Below are positions 29,210-37,213 of a stretch of 64,000 nt of DNA, piece after piece. This DNA is from Burkholderiales bacterium (GTDB lineage: Bacteria > Pseudomonadota > Gammaproteobacteria > Burkholderiales > Burkholderiaceae_E). The stretch lies in assembly GCA_027487815.1 (NCBI GenBank), contig JAIYCW010000067.1:62001-126000 (forward strand), in the 5' to 3' direction. The position numbers and the translations under genes were made by a program. Each line of letters starts with the position of its first letter. The first letter of the stretch is position 1. The notes under the pieces are model-generated. The model was not told the DNA's origin, did not search any database, and saw nothing but the letters and a program-made list of their open reading frames with translations.

Positions 29210-29776
29210 ATGAAGATTCGCTCAATCGCCCTCTTTACCGGCGCTGCTGTTATTGGTCTGGTTGCTACCGCTAGTGCAGTGAGCCTGGCTTTTTTGCCAG
29301 ATTCGGTTCAAGTCAGCCGATCGGCTGTTGTTAATGCCTCGCCCGAGCAGGTGTTTGCCCAACTCAACAGCACCGCAGGCTTTCACCGGATGAATCCGTT
29401 CCTGGATGCATACACCGATGTAAAAATCACCCGTAGCGGCCCGGAGCAAGGCGTTGGCGCGGTGTATGCCTGGGATGGTGGCGGCAGCCAAGGCTCCCAA
29501 ACCATCGTACGGGTGGAACCGAACAAGCGCATTGAAATGCAACTCGATCTCGGCGTGCAAGGCCGCCCACTTCAGACCTTTGTCATTGAGCCCGCCGCTG
29601 ATGGCAGCAAGGTCAGCTGGATCATGGATGCGAAGTTTGGCTTCAATCCTATCGGCCGCATCATCGGGCAAACGCTCGATGGCAACCTGGGCCCGATTTA
29701 TCAGCAAGGTTTGGCCAAGCTCAATACTTCGTTGAGCTCTGCTTCAAATGCCACACCATTGGCCATCAACAACTGA
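29210..29776 (+). CDS. SRPBCC-family protein with N-terminal membrane or signal segment
   Basis: This 188-residue protein starts behind an AAGGAGATTTTC ribosome-binding site. The first ~30 residues are hydrophobic (FTGAAVIGLVATASAVSLAF) and act as an anchor or signal. The rest matches the START/polyketide-cyclase fold: SRSAVVNASPEQVFAQLNS, VGAVYAWDGGGSQG and WIMDAKFGFNPIGRI. Such proteins bind small hydrophobic ligands. It sits just upstream of the YciI and sigma genes, where SRPBCC proteins often accompany DGPF-type loci. Confidence 0.8.
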   Translation: MKIRSIALFTGAAVIGLVATASAVSLAFLPDSVQVSRSAVVNASPEQVFAQLNSTAGFHRMNPFLDAYTDVKITRSGPEQGVGAVYAWDGGGSQGSQTIVRVEPNKRIEMQLDLGVQGRPLQTFVIEPAADGSKVSWIMDAKFGFNPIGRIIGQTLDGNLGPIYQQGLAKLNTSLSSASNATPLAINN

Positions 29777-29834
29777 TCGAGCATTTATCATTTAACCCCG
29801 TTATCCACACACTCTAAAACTGAAAGCCAACAAA

Positions 29835-30182
29835 ATGAACTACACACTTTTTCTTTACAGCGACGAAGCCGCCTTTGCTGACGCCACCCCTGAGCAAATG
29901 CAAGAGGGCAAAGCTGCCTACGAGGCTTACATCAAAGCCCTGATGGATGCTGGCGTGTTTGTCACCACCGACTGGCTCCAACCTACCGCCAACGCCACAA
30001 CCCTGACGATGATGGGCGGACAGCGTCGCGTACAGGATGGCCCCTATGCAGTAACCAAAGAACAACTTGGCGGCTTTTTTGTAATCAAGGTGGACAACCT
30101 GGATGAAGCGCTCAAGTGGGCTGCGCAATGCCCGGCGGCTTTTTATGGCCATGTTGAAGTGCGTCCATCGATGATGGGCTGA
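29835..30182 (+). CDS. YciI/DGPF-domain protein
   Basis: This 115-residue protein is of the YCII-related (DGPF) family, with YTLFLYSDEAAF, EAYIKALMDAGVFVTTDWL and the family motif region QDGPYAVTKEQLGGFFVIKV. These are small dimeric proteins usually found next to ECF42-group sigma factors, as here (the sigma gene follows after 5 bp). The biochemical role is unclear; the pairing is known but its mechanism is not. Confidence 0.85.
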   Translation: MNYTLFLYSDEAAFADATPEQMQEGKAAYEAYIKALMDAGVFVTTDWLQPTANATTLTMMGGQRRVQDGPYAVTKEQLGGFFVIKVDNLDEALKWAAQCPAAFYGHVEVRPSMMG

Positions 30183-30187
30183 AGCGG

Positions 30188-31471
30188 TTGAGCAAGAAGT
30201 CGGCGCACGCAAGTGCGCCGCATGACCAAAGCCCTGAAGCGCTAACCGCGCGTGCAATTGTTGAGGCGCGCAGCACCTATGGGCGATTGCTCGCCCTGAT
30301 TGTTGCCCGAAGCAACGATATTGCCCAGGCGGAAGATGCGCTGGCCGATGCCTTCGAATCGGCCTTGCGCACCTGGCCTGAATCCGGGGTGCCCGCCAAT
30401 CCGCAGGCCTGGTTACTCACCGCCGCTCGCAATCGCATCACGGATATCTGGCGCAGCGCAGCCTATCAAACCAGCGTGCCGCTTGAAGAAGACGAGATTG
30501 AGGCCATGTTCACTACGACCATCGATGACGACACCATCCCCGATGAACGCCTGAAGCTGCTCTTTACCTGCGCTCATCCGGCGATTGATGCTGGCGTTCA
30601 TGCGCCGCTGATGATGCAAACCGTGCTGGGCATGGAAGCTGCAAATATTGCGCAAGCGTTTGTTGTTCCGCAGGCCACGATGGCGCAACGCCTGGTACGT
30701 GCAAAGAAAAAAATCAAGGATGCGGCCATACCATTTGTAGTGCCTCAGCGCTCTGACATGCCCGAGCGCCTGGAATCTGTGCTGGAAGCCATCTACGGTG
30801 CATATGCCGTGGGTTGGCATGATGTTGAACCAACCTCACCTCGCGAAAGCCTAGCCGAAGAAACATTGTTTCTGGCGAACCTTCTTGCCCGCCTGTTGCC
30901 CGAGCACCCCGAAGCCCTGGGCCTGGCCGCTTTACTTTCTTTCACCCATTCGCGGCAAGCGGCCCGCCATGGCGTAGAGGGCGAATTTGTTCCGCTGGAC
31001 CAACAAGCCACTGATCAATGGGATCAGAAAAACATTCTATGGGCCGAGCGCTTGCTGGCCCGAGCGCGCATTCAACAAGCCACTTTGGGCCCTGCCGCTC
31101 TTGGGCGATACCAGTTGGAGGCCGCAATACAGTCAGTGCATTGCGCACGCGCGATCACCGGCCGTACAGACTGGGTTGCGTTGTCGATGCTTTATGAGGG
31201 GCTGATGCGCTTAGCGCCGAGCCTCGGCGCGGCAGTGGCACGAGCTATCGCTGTAGGGCATGTGCAAGGCCCATTGGCAGGTCAACATGCGCTCAATTCC
31301 ATTGACACAGCGATGCTTGAGAACTATCAGCCTGGCTGGGTTGCGCGAGGTTTTTTGGCCCAACTGGCAGGTGATTTACATGCGGCGAAGCAGTCCTACA
31401 AACGCGCAATTGATTTAAGTCCAGAGCCCGCTATTCGACGCCACCTGAGTTTGAAGCTGGCAGCACTTTAG
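30188..31471 (+). CDS. ECF RNA polymerase sigma factor with C-terminal TPR-like extension (ECF42-like)
   Basis: This 427-residue protein starts at TTG 30188, the only standard start in the frame before the sigma core. Region sigma-2 (about 22-90) has AIVEARSTYGRLLALIVARS and AEDALADAFESALRTWP; region sigma-4 (about 115-175) follows with AQAFVVPQATMAQRLVRAKKK. The remaining ~240 residues (DUF6596-like, ending in YKRAIDLSPEPAIRRHLSLK) look TPR-like and are the hallmark of the ECF42 group. In that group the C-terminal extension replaces a separate anti-sigma factor; none is seen here. It is predicted to direct transcription of its own DGPF-linked locus, including the YciI gene. Confidence 0.87.
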   Translation: MSKKSAHASAPHDQSPEALTARAIVEARSTYGRLLALIVARSNDIAQAEDALADAFESALRTWPESGVPANPQAWLLTAARNRITDIWRSAAYQTSVPLEEDEIEAMFTTTIDDDTIPDERLKLLFTCAHPAIDAGVHAPLMMQTVLGMEAANIAQAFVVPQATMAQRLVRAKKKIKDAAIPFVVPQRSDMPERLESVLEAIYGAYAVGWHDVEPTSPRESLAEETLFLANLLARLLPEHPEALGLAALLSFTHSRQAARHGVEGEFVPLDQQATDQWDQKNILWAERLLARARIQQATLGPAALGRYQLEAAIQSVHCARAITGRTDWVALSMLYEGLMRLAPSLGAAVARAIAVGHVQGPLAGQHALNSIDTAMLENYQPGWVARGFLAQLAGDLHAAKQSYKRAIDLSPEPAIRRHLSLKLAAL

Positions 31472-31480
31472 GGCGAATCG

Positions 31481-31497
31481 GTGCCGGCACATGCCGG
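31481..31497. other. Inverted repeat after the sigma gene
   Basis: CCGGCA-ca-TGCCGG (31484-31497) overlaps a perfect palindrome GTGCCGGCAC (31481-31490), 10-26 bp after the sigma factor stop. There is no T-run, so it is a weak terminator or a protein-binding site; its position just upstream of the next promoter is compatible with either. Confidence 0.4.
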
Positions 31498-31530
31498 AGC
31501 TTGATTTGCAATCTCGCAATCAACGAACGC

Positions 31531-31559
31531 TTGACACTGTTGATCCACTAATTTACTGT
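31531..31559 (+). promoter_or_regulatory. Candidate sigma-70 promoter of the amide operon
   Basis: A perfect -35 TTGACA (31531-31536), 17 bp from a weak -10 TACTGT (31554-31559). Transcription would start near 31566, giving a leader of about 120 nt that contains the hairpins and terminator described next. The weak -10 leaves this tentative. Confidence 0.45.
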
Positions 31560-31572
31560 AAAGACTCTTAAC

Positions 31573-31631
31573 GCTAGCAACATCGCTAGCAGCGGCAACA
31601 TCGCCGCATCCACATTTGGGCTACATAGCCC
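31573..31631 (+). promoter_or_regulatory. ANTAR-type antiterminator leader: three hairpins with ACAT loops
   Basis: Hairpin 1: GCTAGC-AACATC-GCTAGC (31573-31590). One base later hairpin 2: GCGGC-AACATC-GCCGC (31592-31607). Hairpin 3: GGGCT-ACAT-AGCCC (31618-31631), which can also be read as a 4-bp stem with loop TACATA. The first two have identical six-base loops on unrelated stems, and the third repeats ACAT. Hairpin 3 uses the bases that form the 5' arm of the terminator, so the two structures are mutually exclusive. ANTAR proteins are known to bind paired small hairpins with conserved hexaloops (consensus A1, G4; here A1 fits, A4 does not). An AmiR-like ANTAR gene closes this operon. Confidence 0.7.
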
Positions 31632-31671
31632 CCTGATTAGCGCACCGCGCCTCAGGGGGCTTTTTGTTTTT
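31627..31671 (+). terminator. Rho-independent attenuator before the nitrilase gene
   Basis: AGCCCCCTGA (31627-31636) pairs perfectly with TCAGGGGGCT (31652-31661), followed by TTTTTGTTTTT. It ends 15 bp before the nitrilase ATG, so transcription from the upstream promoter should stop here unless antitermination occurs. The loop holds a further small GCGC/GCGC stem. Confidence 0.88.
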
Positions 31672-31685
31672 GTCGCGGAGATTTG

Positions 31686-32570
31686 ATGACGGATTTGCTT
31701 AACGCAGATGTCGGCCTGGTGAAAGTAGCCTGCCTGCAAACGCACCCCAAGGTTGGGGAGAAAGCCGCCAATGTTGCTGCAAGCTTGCTTTGGATTGAGC
31801 GTGCTGCCGCGATGGGCGCGCGTCTGATCGTACTGCCCGAATTGGCGAACTCCGGCTATGTATTTGCTACTAGGCAAGAGGCCTTTGAGTTGGCCGAAAT
31901 CATTCCCGAAGGACCGACCTGTCAGACATGGATTGACACCGCAGCTCGCTTGAATATCACGCTGGTTGCCGGCATTGCAGAGCGGCAAGGCGATGCCCTT
32001 TACAACTCGGCTGTCGTAATCGGCCCGGCAGGCTACATCGGCACTTTTCGGAAGGTGCACTTATGGAACGCTGAGAACCTATTCTTTGAGCCAGGCAACC
32101 TGGGCTTTCCGGTATTCAAAACCCCGCTTGGCCGAATTGGTGTGGCCATTTGTTATGACATATGGTTTCCCGAGACCTTTCGCCTGCAAGCCCTGAAAGG
32201 CGCAGACATTATTTGTGTGCCCACCAACTGGGTACCCATTCCCGGACAAGCCCCAGATCGTCAGGCCATGGCAACGGTATTGACGATGGCTGCAGCACAC
32301 ACCAATTCTGTGTTCATCGCCTGCGCAGACCGGGTGGGTATTGAGCGCAATCAGCCTTTCGAGGGCCAAAGCGTGATCGTAAGTTGCGCAGGCTGGCCTA
32401 TCGCGGGCCCGGCGAGCCGGGAGTCCGAAGAGATCATTGTTGCCGAGCTCGATCTTGGCAATGCGCGCCGTGCCCGCAACTGGAATCAGTTCAATCAGGT
32501 TTTACGCGATCGTCGCACCGATGTTTATGACGAAATGCTGGGCTCCAAAGAGCAGCCTGGCTGGTACTGA
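31686..32570 (+). CDS. Nitrilase-superfamily carbon-nitrogen hydrolase (probable amidase)
   Basis: This 294-residue enzyme has the catalytic triad Glu52 (VLPELANSGY), Lys123 (FRKVHLW) and Cys156 (VAICYDIWFPE). It hydrolyses a non-peptide C-N bond, releasing ammonia from an amide, carbamoyl compound or nitrile; the sequence is closer to short amidases than to AmiE, which is about 345 residues. No signal peptide, so cytoplasmic. A GGAG ribosome-binding site precedes ATG 31686. As first gene of an operon with an importer and AmiC/AmiR-like regulators, it probably releases nitrogen from the imported substrate. Exact substrate unknown. Confidence 0.88.
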   Translation: MTDLLNADVGLVKVACLQTHPKVGEKAANVAASLLWIERAAAMGARLIVLPELANSGYVFATRQEAFELAEIIPEGPTCQTWIDTAARLNITLVAGIAERQGDALYNSAVVIGPAGYIGTFRKVHLWNAENLFFEPGNLGFPVFKTPLGRIGVAICYDIWFPETFRLQALKGADIICVPTNWVPIPGQAPDRQAMATVLTMAAAHTNSVFIACADRVGIERNQPFEGQSVIVSCAGWPIAGPASRESEEIIVAELDLGNARRARNWNQFNQVLRDRRTDVYDEMLGSKEQPGWY

Positions 32571-32622
32571 TTTGTTTGCTTTGCCTGCTTTCCCTGTCCG
32601 TAGTCTCAACCCTGGAGTTCGT

Positions 32623-33789
32623 ATGAAATACTTATCCCTTCCACGAGTCTGTGCAACCATAGGTTTGACCAGCATGCTGCTTGCGGCACCTACTTTCGCT
32701 GCCGGCCCGATACGCATCGGCGTACCGGTAGGCTTGTCGGGTGCCAATAGCGTCGTGGCACCTTCAGTGGTGCAGTCATCCCAACTTGCTATCGATGAAA
32801 TTAATGCAGCCGGGGGCATTCTCGGGCGCAAGGTTGAGCTCGAAGTGGCCGATGATGGCTCCGGCGCAGTGGGTGCTCAGAAGGCTTTCGACTCGCTGAT
32901 CTTTCAGAAAAAAGTTGATGTGCTGATTTCGATGGAAACCAGTGCTGCGCGCAATGCGGGGCTGCCCATCGTCGCGCGGGGCAAAGTGCCTTACATCTAC
33001 ACCTCGTTTTACGAAGGGCGTTCATGCAGCCCATGGATGTTTGTCAACGCGTGGGTGCCCGAGCAGCAAGTGCCACCCATCGTGGATCACTTCATGAATG
33101 CCAAATCAGCCAAGACATTTTTCCTGGTAGGCAGCGATTACTCCTTCGGACGCGGCATGCTTGAGTTCACCAAGAAATATGCACAAAGCAAAGGTGCAAA
33201 AGTGGTGGGTGAGGAATACCTTCCCATGGATGGTAGCGATTGGACTGCCGTGATCAGCAAAATACGGGCCGCCAAGCCTGATGCGATTGTGACCTCCACT
33301 GCGGGCGGCGCGCCCAACGTGACCCTGACCAAGCAGCTCCGTGCTGCAGGCATCACCATTCCGTATGGCAATCTTGCGGTTGACGAAGGCACAGCAAAAT
33401 CGATGGGCGCTGATGCGCAAGGCATCTTCATCTCGGCCTCATATGTCACCGGTATCGATAGCCCCCGGAACAAGCAGTTTCTCGCGGCAATGACCAAGAA
33501 GTTCGGCACTGATCTCAAGACTCCGAACGATCTTTCGGTGCCGCAGTACGAGGCTGTGTATGCCTACAAGGCCGCCGTAGAAAAAGCCAAAAGCACTGAT
33601 GCCCAGAAAGTCCTTGCCGCACTTGCCGAAGTCAAGGTCGACGGACCGCGCGGCACCATTGCAATGTCCAAGCAGCGCCATGCGCCACTAACGATGTATC
33701 TGGGCGAAGTGCAGGGCGATGGCAGCGTGAAGGTAGTGTCATCGTTCAAGGATGTGGACCCCGGCACCCAATGCCCCAATCTCAAGTGA
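32623..33789 (+). CDS. Liv-type ABC substrate-binding protein of the amide operon
   Basis: This 388-residue protein starts at ATG 32623 with a signal peptide ending in PTFAAG; the longer frame overlaps the nitrilase and is spurious. The mature protein begins IRIGVPVGLSGANSVVAPS and has IDEINAAGGILGRKVELEV, the Peripla_BP_6 pattern. The segment TSFYEGRSCSPWMF resembles the AmiC-like protein encoded later (CSLYEGFEFSPN), so both may bind the same class of ligand. It delivers substrate to the LivH/LivM-LivG/LivF importer. Confidence 0.9.
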   Translation: MKYLSLPRVCATIGLTSMLLAAPTFAAGPIRIGVPVGLSGANSVVAPSVVQSSQLAIDEINAAGGILGRKVELEVADDGSGAVGAQKAFDSLIFQKKVDVLISMETSAARNAGLPIVARGKVPYIYTSFYEGRSCSPWMFVNAWVPEQQVPPIVDHFMNAKSAKTFFLVGSDYSFGRGMLEFTKKYAQSKGAKVVGEEYLPMDGSDWTAVISKIRAAKPDAIVTSTAGGAPNVTLTKQLRAAGITIPYGNLAVDEGTAKSMGADAQGIFISASYVTGIDSPRNKQFLAAMTKKFGTDLKTPNDLSVPQYEAVYAYKAAVEKAKSTDAQKVLAALAEVKVDGPRGTIAMSKQRHAPLTMYLGEVQGDGSVKVVSSFKDVDPGTQCPNLK

Positions 33790-33827
33790 TGCTTGCCTGA
33801 CATTCATACTTGCACGGGGAGAGCGTT

Positions 33828-34661
33828 TTGCCACTGCTGCTAGATATTCTGACTACCTCAGCAATCCTGTACGCGGTGGCTGCCGGGCTGTTACTGATCT
33901 TCGGTGTGATGAAGATCATTAATTTTGCTCACGGGGCTTTCCTCACTCTTGGCGGCTATGCCAGCCTTGTGGGCTCACAACTCGGGCTGCCGTATTGGGC
34001 GGCCTTGCCCTTGGCGCTTGCAGTCGGCGCACTGGCTGGCATGCTGATCGAGTGGTTGATTGTGCGGCCACTTTATTCAAGGCCACTTGATGCGATCCTG
34101 GCTACCTGGGGCTTGGGTATCATCATTGGCCAACTAATCACCCTGGCCTTCGGGCGCGAGGTCAAGTTCGTGGCCAGCCCGGTTCAAGGCACCGTGGATG
34201 TGTTCGGCACAGACTATTCCGCCTATCGCCTGCTCTTGGTACTCGCAGCTGCGGCCATCGGCATCACGATGGCTTTTCTTCTGACACGCACCAGGTTTGG
34301 GCTGGTCACGCGCGCCGTCATCATGAATGAACAGCTTTCGCGCGGCTTGGGCATCAATTCAAGTCTGGTTCGGTTTGTATCATTCAGCATCGGCGCTGGG
34401 CTTGGCAGCCTGGCCGGAGCGCTCATCACTCCGCTATCCAGTGTGGATCCAAACATGGGCATCCCATGGTTGGTCAACGCGTTCATGTTGGTGATGGTCT
34501 CGGGATCTTCGATGGCCAGTTTGCTGATCGCCACCCTGCTCTTTGGAGCCGCCCAAGTGCTCATCAGCACTTTCATCAGCCCTATCCTGGGCGGTCTCGC
34601 TATCGTGGTGTTGGCGGCCGTAACCTTGCGTATTCGCCCTAAGGGGTTTTCCAATGCTTGA
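33828..34661 (+). CDS. LivH-like permease of the amide operon
   Basis: This 277-residue membrane protein starts at TTG 33828, which has a well-placed GGGGAGAG site; an earlier TTG at 33810 overlaps that site and is less likely. Typical LivH motifs: AGLLLIFGVMKIINFAHGAFLTLG near the N-terminus and a Gly/Ser-rich loop in the C-terminal half. It overlaps the fusion gene that follows by 8 bp. Confidence 0.87.
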   Translation: MPLLLDILTTSAILYAVAAGLLLIFGVMKIINFAHGAFLTLGGYASLVGSQLGLPYWAALPLALAVGALAGMLIEWLIVRPLYSRPLDAILATWGLGIIIGQLITLAFGREVKFVASPVQGTVDVFGTDYSAYRLLLVLAAAAIGITMAFLLTRTRFGLVTRAVIMNEQLSRGLGINSSLVRFVSFSIGAGLGSLAGALITPLSSVDPNMGIPWLVNAFMLVMVSGSSMASLLIATLLFGAAQVLISTFISPILGGLAIVVLAAVTLRIRPKGFSNA

Positions 34662-36477
34662 GACTGCAGCAAATGGCCCAGCCGCCTCGAGCATGGCGAG
34701 TTCACAAATCAATCGCAGCCAGCGATTTATCCTGGGGTGCGCGATCAGCGCGGTGGTAATTGCTGTTGCGCCCTTTGTTCTGGATAACTACACGCTGAAC
34801 ATTCTCGTACGTGCGATGTTCTTTGCGATGCTCGCGCTCACAGTGGATATGCTCTGGGGCTATACCGGCTACCTGACGTTTGGCCAGTCCGCATTCTTTG
34901 GCGCGGGTGCCTATGCTGGCGGGCTAGTGTTTACACACCTGGGTTTCAGCCCGGCGCTGGCGGTTTTGGCGCTGGTCGCTGCGCTCTTTGTTGCCGCGAT
35001 TATCGCGGCCTTCGTGGGCTGGCTTTCTTTTTACCACGGTGCCACTCCTCTCTATGCGTCCGTAGTGTCATTAGTCTTGCCTATTGTCGTGACCCAACTC
35101 TTGTTTTCTGGTGGTACGTTCACAGGTTCAAGCTCCGGGCTCACGGGCTACAGCAGTTTCGATCTTTCGGTTGAAGCGTGGTTCTGGTGGGCAGGCTTCG
35201 CGCTTTTGGCTCTCACAGCACTGGCCTGGACCTTCGTGCACAGTGATGCCGGACAGCTGCTTGTGGCAACCCGCGACAACGAAACACGCTGCGCTTATCT
35301 GGGTATCAATACAGCCACGCTGAAAATTTCGCTCCTTGTGGTTACCGCGATGGTCGCAAGTGTGGCGGGGTTGGGTTACGCAAGTTTTAGCGGCGTGGTG
35401 GCTCCTGAATTGGCAGGGTTCGTTTTTGGCACTGAGATCATTATTTGGGTCGCCCTCGGAGGCCGCGGCACCTTGATCGGCCCGGTGTTTGGTGCATTGC
35501 TCATTGAGCTTGCGAGCGCCTATCTCGGAGGCAGCTTGCCCTACGTCTGGAAATTGCTGCTGGGTGGCGCATTCGTGGCGGTGATTGTGTTGCTACCGCA
35601 AGGGCTTTTACCCGCTCTGCTAGGCCGTGGTCGCGCGAAAAGCGCCGTAAACGATGATGCGCCTGTACCCATGCTGGTCGCGGAACCCATCGACCCCTCA
35701 CAAGCGCAACTCAAGACCGGTGAAGCAGTCGCACTTAAGGGGGTGGCCAAGAAGTTCGGCAGCTTTGCAGTACTTCAGGGCATCGACCTGATAGCGCGAC
35801 CTGGTGAACTCGTCAGCCTGATTGGACCCAACGGTGCCGGCAAAACAACGCTCATGAAATGTATGAGCGATGGCGCAGAGCGCAGCGCAGGCAGTGTGTT
35901 TGTTTCCGGCAATGATATTCGCCACGCGCCGCCCCATGTTTGCGTTCGCTATGGTCTGGGCCGAAAGTTTCAGACCGCAAACATCTTCGAAACGCTTACC
36001 GTTGCTCAGTGCTTGCGTATCGCCCGTACCCGGCTAGCCAAGCCATCCATCTGGCGTCGCAGCTCACTGTTAGCTCTGCCCGCCTATGTGCTGCGGGTTT
36101 TGCAAGTTACTCAGCTGGATCAGAAACTGGGCGTCCAGGCGCAGCGCCTGTCCCACGGAGAGCAGCAAGCCCTGGAATTGGCGATGGTGCTGGCTATGGA
36201 GCCCAAGGCCATTTTGCTGGACGAACCTACTGCTGGGCTCACGTTGGCCGAACGCGCTCAGATCGGGCAGATCTTCCTCGACCTGGCCCACACCTATGGA
36301 ATTTGCCTGCTTCTGGTCGAGCACGATATCGAGTTTGTGCGTGAAATCTCGACCCGGATGGTCGTTCTACACCAGGGACGTATCGCACTGGAAGGTACGG
36401 TACAGGAGGTGGTCGAGTCAGAGCTGGTCCGCACGATTTACTCTGGCGCTGCTGGCCACAGGCAGGATGCGGCATGA
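34654..36477 (+). CDS. LivM-LivG fusion: permease and ATPase in one protein
   Basis: This 607-residue protein joins a LivM-type permease (about 1-325; LWGYTGYLTFGQSAFFGAGA, VALGGRGTLIGPVFGA) through a ~30-residue linker to a LivG-type ATPase (about 355-600). Walker A is GPNGAGKTT (391-399), signature LSHGEQQALELAMVL, Walker B ILLDEPTAGLT and a switch His in LLVEHDIEF. In the other transporter of this window the same domains are separate genes. Such fusions occur in urea/amide-type Liv systems. It overlaps the LivF gene as ATGA. Confidence 0.92.
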   Translation: MLETAANGPAASSMASSQINRSQRFILGCAISAVVIAVAPFVLDNYTLNILVRAMFFAMLALTVDMLWGYTGYLTFGQSAFFGAGAYAGGLVFTHLGFSPALAVLALVAALFVAAIIAAFVGWLSFYHGATPLYASVVSLVLPIVVTQLLFSGGTFTGSSSGLTGYSSFDLSVEAWFWWAGFALLALTALAWTFVHSDAGQLLVATRDNETRCAYLGINTATLKISLLVVTAMVASVAGLGYASFSGVVAPELAGFVFGTEIIIWVALGGRGTLIGPVFGALLIELASAYLGGSLPYVWKLLLGGAFVAVIVLLPQGLLPALLGRGRAKSAVNDDAPVPMLVAEPIDPSQAQLKTGEAVALKGVAKKFGSFAVLQGIDLIARPGELVSLIGPNGAGKTTLMKCMSDGAERSAGSVFVSGNDIRHAPPHVCVRYGLGRKFQTANIFETLTVAQCLRIARTRLAKPSIWRRSSLLALPAYVLRVLQVTQLDQKLGVQAQRLSHGEQQALELAMVLAMEPKAILLDEPTAGLTLAERAQIGQIFLDLAHTYGICLLLVEHDIEFVREISTRMVVLHQGRIALEGTVQEVVESELVRTIYSGAAGHRQDAA

Positions 36478-37181
36478 CGCCCGCCGCATTGGAGATCCAG
36501 GACCTGACCTGCGGCTATGGTGAGGCTATGGTGCTGCGCGGCGTTGGCTTGCGCATTGAGCCGGGCTCAATCACCGCGATGCTCGGCAAGAACGGTATGG
36601 GCAAGTCCACCGTGCTGAAGTCTGTCATGGGTTATCTGCCCAAGCGGGGAGGAAAGATTTCATTGTTTGGCCGCGACATAACAAGCCTGGCTGCGCACAA
36701 AGTAGCGAAGCACGGAGTAGCTTACGCGCCGCAAGAGCAAGCCTTGTTTCCGGAGTTGAGCATTCGTGACAATCTGCGCCTCGGCCTATTCACAGATGCT
36801 GACTTCGAGCCCGGATTCGCTTCGGTGGTACAGCATTTTCCGTTTCTCGCTGATCGTCGAGCCCAACTGGCTGGCACCTTGTCGGGCGGTGAGCAAAAAA
36901 TGTTGCTGATAGCGCGTGCCTTAATGTCCAGGCCGCAATTGATTCTGATTGATGAAATCACGGAAGGATTGCAGCCTTCGGTGGTGACACGGTTGGCAGC
37001 AGCACTGAAGGCCGAGCGCGACAACAACGGCACAGCCATGCTGATCATTGAACAGAATGTGGACTTTGCCTTGCAGGTGGCGGATCGATACACTGTGCTC
37101 AAACGAGGCGAGATCGCGGCGCAGGGTGTTGCCAGCGCTGGCGATGCCCAAGAAATCATTCATAGGCATCTGCGTGTGTGA
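36474..37181 (+). CDS. LivF-like ATPase of the amide operon
   Basis: This 235-residue ATPase has Walker A GKNGMGKST, signature LSGGEQKMLLIARALM and Walker B LILIDEITEGLQP, with the switch region LIIEQNVDF (the usual LivF form, unlike the first LivF in this window). It is the second ATPase of the importer, pairing with the LivG part of the fusion. Confidence 0.92.
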   Translation: MTPAALEIQDLTCGYGEAMVLRGVGLRIEPGSITAMLGKNGMGKSTVLKSVMGYLPKRGGKISLFGRDITSLAAHKVAKHGVAYAPQEQALFPELSIRDNLRLGLFTDADFEPGFASVVQHFPFLADRRAQLAGTLSGGEQKMLLIARALMSRPQLILIDEITEGLQPSVVTRLAAALKAERDNNGTAMLIIEQNVDFALQVADRYTVLKRGEIAAQGVASAGDAQEIIHRHLRV

Positions 37182-37213
37182 GGGAGTTTATCCGCTGTGA
37201 CCGACTGCTTTGA

